From NCBI RefSeq assembly GCF_030936135.1, contig NC_082595.1, positions 66,950,716 through 67,014,715 of the forward strand: 64,000 bases of DNA, read 5' to 3'. How positions within the stretch are numbered: the stretch's first letter is position 1; each line of letters begins with the position of its first letter. Under the pieces are notes generated by a model. The model worked only from the letters and a program-made list of their open reading frames with translations. It was not told the DNA's origin and made no database searches. Position numbers and translations under genes: made by a program. This DNA comes from Gavia stellata (lineage: Eukaryota > Chordata > Aves > Gaviiformes > Gaviidae). Shown one piece after another: positions 40,800 to 50,693 of the stretch.

Positions 40800-41225
40800 T
40801 GCAAGCGTTTGGAGACGGGCACCGCCGCGGGCTGCGTCTGGGCTGTCACACGCCCGTCCCTCGCGTTCCGCCGAAGACTGCTTGACAAAGCGGCAGGTCC
40901 GGTGTCGGAAGCGGACGGGAGCAGAGCGCGGCTGCAGGTGAGCCCTTACACAGGGGCCGGGGGAGGCAGCACCCCCCCTCCGCTCCAGCGGGCTGCTGCC
41001 TGCGGGAGGGGGCAGCTTTCCGGCGGCGAGAAGCCGGGGCCCCCGGGACACCTCGGCGGGGGCTCCGCGCCGGTGCCCGGCCAGCGGGGCGCCGCGGGCT
41101 GCTCCGCGCCCCGGGGGGAGCGGCGGGGGGGCTGCGCAGGTGGGTCGGGGAGCCGGGGATGCCGGACCGAGGGCGCTGCGGTTTTCTAGACGGCCGCGCT
41201 CTGTGTGCTGTCAGCCGTCGGGGGT
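40800..41225 (+). promoter_or_regulatory. CpG island, candidate MCHR2 promoter and non-coding first exon
   Basis: This is the only strongly GC- and CpG-rich stretch in an otherwise AT-rich window, with many CGs between 40815 and 41220. It holds two good + strand donors, CTGCAG|GTGAGC (GT at 40938) and GCGCAG|GTGGGT (GT at 41140). The MCHR2 ATG exon, 9.3 kb downstream on the same strand, has a spliced acceptor before its ATG, so it needs an upstream exon; mammalian MCHR2 also begins with non-coding sequence. Linking the island to MCHR2 is inference. It could instead drive a lncRNA on either strand. The 126-codon and 115-codon frames inside are typical GC-rich chance frames. Confidence 0.6.
41100..41160 (+). 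promoter_or_regulatory. G-quadruplex-type G runs in the CpG island
   Basis: Within about 60 bp there are runs of six, seven, three, four and four G separated by short loops. This fits the usual G3+N1-7 pattern only loosely, because some loops are up to eight or nine bases. It lies around the second candidate splice donor (GT at 41140). Confidence 0.45.
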
Positions 41226-42090
41226 TCCTTTCTTCTTCCTTTGGATTTTTTCATGAAGAAAAAAAAAAAGGTTTCCACTTTTGGACTGATGCTTCAGTGG
41301 GAAGGTGCGCATGTGCCTTCAGCCAATGCTGAAGAAGATGAGTTGCCTGGGAGAACGGTGAGAGTCGGTACCGCTCCAAGCCTCTCCGGCGGAGAAAGGT
41401 GCTGCGCAATTAAAGGCGAAGTGCTTCGGCTGCTGGTTTTATAAAGAAGAAAATAGGAAGGCTAAGAAAAGATTCGTGTGATACGACAGCTATGTTTTAA
41501 GTCAGCAATTCAACTTTTTAAAAGAATTACAATTTTCCATCTCTCCTACTCATTGGAATGGGACGGAATGAGACAGAATGACCTTTTCTGCCAGTCATTC
41601 ATTGCCTCACATTTGTTGAAGAAGAACCAAATATCTTTAATTTGCAGCAAAAATTGAGTCAAAAATTAAAAGTAGAGAGCTTTTTAAAATGCTATTGTGC
41701 AGCATAACCATCAAGCATTAAAATCAGGGTTAAAAATCAGATGGGGCTATTGTGTTTACACACTCTTTCTCCTGACACTTTGCCTTATTTTCTTCCATTT
41801 TGAAATAAGGCTCATGTGAAGTCAAATCATACCATGTGAAGAAAAATGTGTTCCCTTAATAGTTTATCTCAGGTTCAGTAAACATCTGCTTTGTAATACC
41901 AGCTAAGGAGTAGTTAGGGATTTACGGAAAAATTCTATGGAAGAAATTTTTTTATTGAATTTATATTGGTCTTACATAGAAATCTCCAAGCAGAGCTTCT
42001 GCTGTGATGTCATTAAAATTCTATGATTCGGTGAAAATGTCATATACTGAGCAACATTTTCAGTATTTTCTAGGTTTCTGTCGTTACATT

Positions 42091-42127
42091 CCCACCCCCC
42101 CCCACCCCCCACCCCCCAAAAAAAAAG
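42091..42127. repeat. C-rich tract followed by poly(A)
   Basis: CCCA and runs of six to nine C separated by single A, then about ten A. The minus strand is G-quadruplex-prone. Confidence 0.85.
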
Positions 42128-43114
42128 GATCTATCAAAGGGGTAGATGCTTGTCTACACCACAGCAGTTTGTTAATCCAGGCTTATTATTTGGAATAGGA
42201 AGCCTTATTAACAACGTGAAAATTTTAATAGTGGTTTGGAAAGTTACAGTTGTTCTCTTAGGTGAGTATTTGTGAAAAACATAAACCCAGATTATATGCA
42301 GTTATCTCTGATACAACTGAGTAGGCAGTAGACTGCATGGGAAGCCAAGGAAAGACAAAGACAGTCTGTTGTGAGTAAAGGAGGAACACCCAGTAAGTTT
42401 CTTACCTCTCCTGGTGGTAGGCACTGTACCACACACAAAGACCGGGGAAGATTGTACTTGACAAGGAAATGTGATATCACTTAGCTATGACCTGATCTTG
42501 AATTTTTGTCCATCAGGTCAGTTATGTGAGGGCAAAGATACAGTGGAGCTGCATGTATAGTGAAACAAGGGAATACAGAAGAAACATAAGTACCAATTCT
42601 CCTCGTTCTGTGATAACATCCCAATGGGTTAAAATAGCAGGACAGACCCTAAGCAGACCAGAGATTAACGTTTCTGCATTCTCATTTAACTTGGTATCCA
42701 GCTCATTGCTCATTCTGAAACTTAGTGCTATGTCCAAGTAATGGGAAGTATCCTGTATCCACTCTTACAAGAAGCCATGTAAAGTGTTTGAATATATGTG
42801 CTGCTTCAAGGTCTTCAGCCTCAGTAGATGCAAAAGGATAACCTAAGCAGTAACATTTACCTTGCATTTCCAGCACTGGTCTTGTCATCATGGTACAGAT
42901 GGGCTTGTTGCATGATGGTGGAAGGGCCTGTCTTAATGATGCTTTACAGAACTGAGGCAGATATCCTGTGGTCCAAATTTCTTCTTTAGTTCTTGGGCCA
43001 AGTAGGTAGATCTCTGCTTAATTACTTTCCTTCTCCTCTGCCCTTCATTTGAACACAGCTACCATCGCCCAATTGTTAGTACAACCCAGCTCTGTTTACA
43101 AACAATGTCATAAA

Positions 43115-43140
43115 TTCTATTTTATTTTATTTTATTTATT
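43115..43140. repeat. (TTTTA)n simple repeat
   Basis: About four ATTTT units, slightly interrupted. Confidence 0.8.
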
Positions 43141-46100
43141 TCTAGAAATAAGAAACAAAATTGTATCACTTGCAAGAAGGGCATGGTTGATACACAGGTA
43201 AACTGGTATTTCTCTCACACTTGTGCCAGCAAATTAAATTGGCCCATGCCACTGCTGCTATTCATTTTGACTACTTAAACCCCTTGTCACGTAACATATG
43301 GCACGCTGCTCACAGCAAACAGGCTGCAAATTTTCCAAGGGAAACATGGTCAGGACACTCTTGTTAACATCGCAGCATCCCATCATCACCAGAGTCCTAG
43401 CAGACCCATTCAAACTGATTTGTGATATAAGATAACAGTTTTGTTTAGGTGGAAGATGACCAGGTTAGGCAGAGCTCTGAGCATACTTATTTTAAACAAT
43501 TTGTAGTCAGAATTTTTTTAAGAAGCTTGAACAGTGAAATCTTTGCAAATGCCAGAGGAAGCATAAGAAAGGAAGCAATGAAGGTGTTTAAATATTTCGG
43601 AAGTAGCTAATGAAAAAGGTTAATCAAAAGCAGGATGAATAGCATATTTCAGCACAAATCACATTCCTTTCCATGGACAACAACCTTAGACAAATAACCA
43701 GCTAACTTTTTTCAGCCTTTATTGCCACATCAACAAAAAGGGAGAGATCATTCTTAGCATTTGTGAAGTCAGAGTTTAGTGATCTCGTCTTGAAATGGAC
43801 AAAGTAAATGTCATCAGTGGTCTCACTTGCTCCCTTGGGCAGGTTTCTAAACAGATTCAGAAACCTGGAGGATTTCTGGATGCCCCACATTCTTATGTAA
43901 CTGCTTCAAACAAGTTTGCATAAATTTCAAATTTCTGCTTTCAAATTATGATCTTCAGACTTGTCAGCTCAGGGCTCTTTTCCTTTCCCAAATCCCTCTT
44001 CCTTCTCTCTTCCTAATTTGTTCTCTTGTAGTGTCGGCTTTGTTTTCTTTTGTACTGTGTAAAATAATTTCTTTCCATGACAACAAAAAAGGATTAAAAT
44101 ATATCAGTCATTTGCAGAATTCATGTCTTTACTGATTGGGATTCAAAATGCATTTCAACACTGGAGAAGTAATTTTAGAAAAGGAGTAATTTCACAGATG
44201 ATTATTCCCCAAGCTTTGACCGTGAGCTTCAAAACCAGAATGACTGCGTTCCACTTCCAGCTTCCCAAAAGGTGTTGAATATCATTCTCTACCTGCTTAT
44301 ACTCAGCATCCCGCACTTCCTGAAATATGCCTACTTCACGCAAGTTACTAAACCACTGACAGTAAATCCTAGCTGAGAAAAATTAATTACTAGAGGAGGT
44401 CACTCTAAAAGCAATAAGCATATTTTCTAATAAACATCAAAGTGTTAGCTCTTATGAGTCCTTTATAGTAGAACAAAGAAAACAAATCTAAGAGCTCAGC
44501 TGGAATTAGTATCTAGTTTTAAATAGATTCTTGCAAGATACTTGTCCAAGATACTGAATGTCAAGAAGTTTGCCCTTATTCCAAATGTCCCAAATATATT
44601 TTTAGGCTGTCCTCTTCCAGTCTACAGGTTGCTATTTTCTTCTCTACACTCTGATGGGACCACTTTCAAATGTAGTCATATATTGGTTTAAAGAGAGTAA
44701 ATTCAAATTGCAAATAATTATTCTAGAGAGATACAATGTACTAGAGAGGAGATAATCTGTCATACAAGAGCAAGTATCTAAAACAAGCTACTCATACTAC
44801 TTATACCATATTCACATCTTGTGTAAATCTAATGAGTTCTCTGGTAAGGTTACCTCTGTCTTTTCCTGGGCATAGGCTGTTTTGTGCCAGAAACTGTCTC
44901 AGTCGAGCTGTAGGAATCACCAGAGTTTTGCCTTCTTTTTAATATTAAGTGTGTTCAAGCACAGAGGTCTCATTTCCAAGAACCCTGAGGTACTGTTGCG
45001 TGTGCAAAAGGGAGACATTCAGTCAAATGCCTTAGAAGCTGGTTGGAATTTAATTTTACACTTCTTTTAAATACTATATAATCAGGAATGGCCAATAAGT
45101 AATAAATATTGTAATTGGCTCAGAGTTAAAGGAAAGTTAAGATTACAGTTCTCTGTGAAGAAGAATCAATGAATTCCCTAATGTGAATTATAAATATACT
45201 CAAAGCTGTATGTGTTATTTGATCAAGCAGGATGGTATAAATAGTCATGTAAGTATTTATATATTTTAATAAGGGATAAAAATCAAAGCACTACATAAGG
45301 ACTTGCAGTCTATGAGTATGCAAAAAGTGCCTAAAGGCTGTTAAAGGCACTGTAAAAACTCCTACTGACAATAGCCCAGGTCAGAGTTCATGGCTGCCCT
45401 GTACAAGCACAGGTTGCAGCCATTACTCTCCGGTTTTCCCACTCTCTATTAGAGCCCTTATAACTATGCAGCATTGTAATTGAGACTATTGTGTATTTGT
45501 AAGATGTAGATTGAATACCAGCATAGAGAATATTTTCTGTCTCTGGATCTTTTTTCACTTTACTGAGGTGTAAGAAAAACTTTGTAAGCATCTGCATTTT
45601 GCAGATGGACTAGCTGAGCAACAAAGGATATAAAAAACGTGCTTGAGGTCATGCACTGAATCAGTGGCAGAATCAAGATTTAAATCCACACCTTCTAGTT
45701 TTTCTAGAATAAAGGCAATGGAGAAAAGGGCAAGACAAAGGATCAAAAAGCAATGAGACAAAAGATGACTTTCACTGATTAGACGAGATAAGCTTCTGAC
45801 TCAAAATGTTCCAAGTTAATGCTAAAATTAGTACTGAACTGCAGAACCTTGCAATGACAAGATGTAAGCATGCCCTTCAGACAAAATCTCGGCATGTCAA
45901 AGGCACCAGGGAAAGTGAGAATAGTCATAAATGACACCAAAACTAAGTCAAGCAATAGTAAAATTCTATAGCTGACTTTTTCCACGTAGAAGTCAGTCTG
46001 TAACTGGATAGAATTGAATGAAAAGGTGTTATTTCATTAAGCTGTCACCAAGAATTATTCCTTCAAAATGCATAAATTACAGATAGAAGCAGCTACTTAT

Positions 46101-46726
46101 CGTGATTGATTTTGCCCCTAGTTAAAAGTGTTTTATGCTACTAAAAGCAAATCAGGGTTAGTATGCACTCACTCCTGTAATAGTCACTGGCAGTTATGAG
46201 GAGGAATAAATTCATAGTACAAATTCCATCTGTTTTAAGTGATTGAACTGCTTAGTAGCAGATAAGATATTTAATAAGAAACACATCTATATACAAGAAC
46301 TTAGATCAGACAGCTTGTATAAAAACTTCAGTAGTGTAACTGTTTAAAAAATACAGGAGAAATCTTAAAGACACTCATTAAGAGTCACAACTATTCTATG
46401 CAAATCTTTACTCAGTTTCATTAGCCAGTTTGATCCAGACCTCGAGAAGAAGCCCTACTCTGTGTCCTGAATATGTGCTTTTCCACACTTAAGCAACTAA
46501 GGAGCCAGCTTCCTCTTTTCTCAGCTTTTGAGGTTTTTGAATTTGTGTCACTGTCATGGTGAATTTGTGTACAGCTGATTTCTGTGACCTTAGGTGACGA
46601 AAATTACTGGTTTGAATTTCCCCCGTAATTCTAGTTCTTCATGTAACAGAGTTTTGTTGATTTTACTGCAGATGGTGGCATGCTATGTTATGGAGGAACG
46701 ACAGGATGGGTTGTAAGCATCAGTGT

Positions 46727-46823
46727 TAGGGTCATGGTTTAGTGGTGGACTTAGCAGTGTTAGGTTAACAGTTGGACTCGATGATCTTAAAGGTCCTTTC
46801 CAACCTAAATGATTCTATGATTC
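46727..46823 (+). mobile_element. CR1 LINE, short 3' tail
   Basis: GTTTAGTGGTGGACTTAGCA, then TTAGGTTAACAGTTGGACTC and a TTTCCAACCTAAATGATTCT end are characteristic of an avian CR1 3' terminus. The copy is 5'-truncated to about 97 bp. It sits tail to tail with the minus-strand CR1 that starts 112 bp further on. Confidence 0.9.
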
Positions 46824-46935
46824 AGCATGTTACCGTGACTTACAGAGCCATCATAGGTCTTGCTACACTTGCAAGAGTTTGTTTCCTTGCCAGAGTTTAT
46901 AGGAAGTGAGAAGACACCCCTGTATTTATCTTCAC

Positions 46936-47440
46936 AGAATCACAGAATCATTAGGGCTGGAAAAGACCTGTAAGATCATCAAGTCCAACCATCAAACCAA
47001 CACCACCATGCCCACTAAACCATGTCCCGCAGTGCCACGTCCACACATTTCTTGAACACCTCCAGGGAGGGTGACTCCACCACCTCCCTGGGCAGCCTGT
47101 TCCAGTGCTTCACCACTCTCTCAGTAAAGAAATTTTTCCTAATATCCAGCCTGAACCTCCCCTGGTGCAACTTGAGGCCATTCCCTCTTGTCCTGTTGCT
47201 AGTCACTTGGGAGAAGAGACCAACACCCACCTCTCTGCAACCTCCTTTCAGGTAGTTGTAGAGAGCGATAAGGTCTCCCCTCAGCCTCCTCTTCTCCAGG
47301 CTGAACAACCCCAGCTCCCTCAGCCGCTCCTCATAAGACTTGTGCTCCAGACCCCTCACCAGCTTCGTCGCCCTTCTCTGGACACACTCCAGCACCTCAA
47401 TGTCCTTCTTGTAGTGAGGGGCCCAAAACTGAACACAGTA
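46936..47440 (-). mobile_element. CR1 LINE with the C-terminal part of ORF2 open
   Basis: The 3' tail (reverse of CACAGAATCACAGAATCATT) is at the left. On the minus strand 47395-47015 is open for 126 codons and encodes the C-terminal end of CR1 ORF2: motifs [35 protein letters not shown], and [21 protein letters not shown]. The long open frame and clean tail indicate a young copy. It lacks the endonuclease and reverse transcriptase core, so it is non-autonomous and should not be counted as a host gene. At its 5' end it runs into a fold-back palindrome. Confidence 0.95.
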
Positions 47441-47482
47441 TTCAGTTTTGGGCCCCTGACTACAAGAAGGACATTGAGCTGC
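47392..47482. repeat. 42-bp inverted repeat (fold-back) at the 5' end of the CR1
   Basis: Left arm 47392-47433 and right arm 47441-47482 are reverse complements at 40 of 42 positions, with a 7-base spacer CACAGTA. Both arms are CR1 ORF2 sequence (the CAGTTTTGGGCCCCT...TACAAGAAGGACATT block), in opposite orientation. A short inverted CR1 segment therefore caps the 5' end of the minus-strand copy. Confidence 0.93.
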
Positions 47483-49511
47483 TTCACTTTTATAGTTGAA
47501 CTTAGGTTAGCTAAGAGGCTTTCCTTACTGACTCAGCCTTCCATTTTTTGCATCGTAATAGGTTGTCAGAGGAAATGCGGACACATGACAAATGTATTAA
47601 AAATTTGAAGCTTCAGAGAGTATATTTTAGCTTTTACATTTTGTCACTGAAAAATGTTGATGATACACTTTTGAATAGTCTGCCCTTTCAGGAATTATGT
47701 TAATTAAATTATAAGGCTTTTTTCTACTCTCCAGCTGAAATTTAAAGGGTGATTGATGTCGGTAATTTTGGAGGCAAGTACAAAAATAATGCTCTTTAAT
47801 AAATCAGTTGAGAGAGTTAGAAAAAAAGAAGGGCTTATTAGCTTTAGAGCTGGTCTGTTATATCTAACACTCTACTTAATAAAGTAAATTATTATTCTTT
47901 TCCCAATTCTTTCATGAAGTGCTGATCTTACATTTTCAAACAGAAAGAAATATGATTTTTTGTTGGCTGAAAAACTCTCATCTGGCCTTTTTACTAACAA
48001 GATAGCACTCATTTACTTCATAGAAGCTAAGCAGTAAAGAGGCACAAGTTTCTTTTTAGGCCAGTGTATCTTTTTACTATTAAATGACCATTGGATCAAT
48101 CACTCATTGGGAATGGGAGTTTACACCAATAAGAGAACCAGTTTTGGGTTTTGCACTTTTTTAATTCTTGAAAAGTATGCGATTTTGCTATAATATATAT
48201 AATGATCATGCCTCTAATGTATTTTATAAATGCCTTAGTAAGGTACGGTTTCAAGCATATTTGTGAAGAGAAATTGTTTTCACTGAGGGAGCCATTTATC
48301 TTCACCAATACAAGTGACTGTGTTTGTGATCACGTGCCATTCACTCAGGCTTCATATGGCACAAATAGTACTTCACCATCAAAAGCTACTTTCCTACATT
48401 GTGGCTTTGCTGTGAAACAAAGAGTTTGTAAAGTTCTTCGTGGTCTTCGACTTAAATGCCTTATACAAGTGTAAAAATTACCCCCCTATCTGTACTCAGG
48501 GAACATATTGTTGCAGGTAAGTTTCTTCTCTGTAAACAACAGGAAACTGCTTATTTTTAAATTAGATTTTTTAAAAATCTGTCTCTGCATTTTATTTTCA
48601 TTATTTTTTCCTATTTCTGGTAGCCTCCTGGTCCCCCTGGTTTCAGCAAGTAAATTAAGCATTTATTACCCACTGCCTTCCTTGTATCTTGAACAGCAGA
48701 ACCCTGCTACTGTTAATTTGATGCTATTGAAGAGCAGTGACTCATCATCTCGTAAAGACTAAAATCTGGTAAAAGGGTGGTTTTATTCTGAAAGCATAAG
48801 GGAATTTTATATTACATAAAGGAATTTTTTACTTCATTCCAGGGTACAATATTGCTTTAAGATACTGTATTTACTGAAATAAAGATCAAATTTGCTACAG
48901 ATGTAAATTTGTCCCAAATTAGGATTAAAAATACACAAGTATGACCTGCCTTTCAATTTACTGTTTTTTAAAGTTGGGTATGGGTGTAACCGCAGGGCAG
49001 TATTGTTCTTCAGTGCCTTATCTGAAGTTGCTGGACTCTCTGCAGGACTTACTAAATTATTTTGAGCAGAGTGTCTTTATATATTTGTTCAGATCCCGCC
49101 AGCCTGAAGTTGCACTAGGCAAATAAAGCAGACACTCAACCTACGGTTGCATAGGTGAATGGGTGGGAAAAAATTATCTAAGGAAAAATATATCAACTTT
49201 ACTTGAGGAAATATAGGATTGCATATCTAGACAGTTAGGTATCTTGAAGGTAAAGACTCTGATTTCATTCAGTGTGTGATGGAAAGTGAGTGAATGAGAT
49301 AGAAGACAGATAGTTTTACTGCAACAGCTGGAGCTGTTGAAGAAATGGGCTATATGCATCTGCACCAATAGCTTTGTCCTCAGATATAATTATAGCTGAA
49401 AAAACTATAGGTTTCTTGTAGCTTCAGGCATCTCAAAATGGACACACAAGATTAGAGGTGATTTTGAATAAAAAAATTAGATCTAACATCATTGTCTCAT
49501 ATTTCACATAT
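47483..49511. other. non-coding DNA, nothing recognised
   Basis: Open frames at 48202-48474 and 48508-48762 overlap minus-strand frames and show no known domain. No repeats were identified. Confidence 0.5.
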
Positions 49512-50175
49512 TCAAGAAATCGTAGAACAGGTGAGGTAGGAAGACATCTCTGGAGATCACGTAGTCAAACGTCCTTCTCAAAGCAGGGGCTGCTCGAGCA
49601 GGTTGCTTGGGGCCACATCCAGTTGGTTTTTTTAACATCTCTAGGAGATATTCAAAGAGATGGAGATATGTGGAGACTCCACGACCTCTCAGGGCACCCA
49701 GGCTTTGACCACCCTCACAGGGAAAATTTCTTTCTTGTGTGCAGATGGAGTTTCCTGTGTTTCAGTTTGTGCTCATTGCCTCTTATCCTGTAACTAGGCA
49801 CCACTGAGAAGAGTCTGGCTCCCACATCTTCACTCCCCTGCAACCAAGTATTTACACCCATTGCTCAGATTCACCTGAGCCTTCTCTTCTCCAGGCTGAA
49901 CAACCCCAGCCCTCTCAGTCTCTCATATGCCAGATGCACCAGTCCCTTCACTAACTTCATGGCCCTCCAGTAAGTCCCTGTCTCTCTTGTACTTGGGAGT
50001 CCAGACCTGGATCCAGCACTGCAGGTGTGTCACCAGGGCTAAGTAGAGGGGAAGAATCACCTCTGTTGTCCTGCTGGTAATGCTCTGCCTAATGCAATAC
50101 TGGATGCCATTGACCTTCTTTGCTGCAAGGGCATATTGATGGCTTGTGTTCAACTTCTTGTCTACTGGGACCACT
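49512..50175 (-). mobile_element. older CR1 LINE copy upstream of the MCHR2 ATG exon
   Basis: Read on the minus strand, the sequence runs from a CR1 5' part through TGCAGTGCTGGATCCAGGTC and the ORF2 C-terminal region. The block CTTCTCTTCCAGGCTGAACAACCCCAGC on + at 49880-49910 is shared with the younger copy. It ends in a decayed tail near 49512. It has many indels and no long open frame, so it is older than the copy at 46936-47440. It ends about 310 bp before the MCHR2 acceptor. Confidence 0.85.
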
Positions 50176-50486
50176 CCAGCCAAGAGAAAAAGTGGACAGT
50201 GGGTTTTCTGAGAGAAGAATAAACACTGTGGTTCTAAAATGGTGTGTCTTGGATGATTACAAGATTGTTTACATTATAATGAAGTTATTACATCAGAGAT
50301 TTCATTCTGAAAACAACAACATCCAGTTTTTTTATGTCCAATCCTGAATGTACAAAAACTTCTGGTGAAAGGTTTTTATGAAATTCAGATGATCATTAAA
50401 CAGTAATGTACACTCAGATACCAGACTTAACTAATGATATTCAAATGATTAGTGCACAAATAACTTATTTTCTCTTGCTGCTACAG

Positions 50487-50693
50487 AACTAAGTCCTGAA
50501 GTTGCTGAAGAATGAGTGAATTTCAGCCTTCCTGTCAGAACAGTACATCGGGCTTGTTTAACAGATCTTGGAGTGGATGGCACCATTACCAGGTGATCAG
50601 TGCTGCAGAGACAATCATCCTTCCCTCTCTAATTGGAACTATCTGTTCAACAGGCTTAGTTCGAAATATCCTCATTGTGTTCACAGTAATAAG
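50487..50693 (+). CDS. MCHR2: MCHR2 exon with start codon: N-terminus and TM1
   Basis: The ATG at 50512 opens 60 codons plus AG, followed by a good donor (AAG|GTATGG, GT at 50694). Upstream, a pyrimidine-rich tract ending in CTACAG (AG at 50485-50486) is a clear acceptor, so 50487-50511 is spliced 5' UTR and at least one earlier exon exists. The start was chosen because the translation begins like human MCHR2: a short extracellular tail with two sequons (N10-S-T, N17-R-S) at equivalent places. TM1 spans about residues 35-58 and includes the conserved Asn 1.50 (N52). One oddity is Arg51 in place of the family Gly just before that Asn. The exon has no stop or frameshift. An old CR1 ends about 310 bp upstream. 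Confidence 0.88.

Larger units (their letters stand above)
41226..46726. other. non-coding DNA, candidate 5' MCHR2 intron
   Basis: If the CpG island is the MCHR2 first exon, this lies in its first intron. I see no coding exon. Simple repeats are a C-rich/A-rich tract at 42091-42127 and a (TTTTA)n run at 43115-43140. Confidence 0.5.

Noticed and set aside
40809..41189. 126-codon + strand and 115-codon minus-strand frames in the CpG island
   Set aside because: GC-rich sequence has few stops; both strands are open, the peptides are Gly/Ala/Pro/Arg-rich with no domain, and neither has supporting context.
47015..47395. 126-codon minus-strand frame as a host gene
   Set aside because: It is the C-terminal part of CR1 ORF2 inside a LINE copy.
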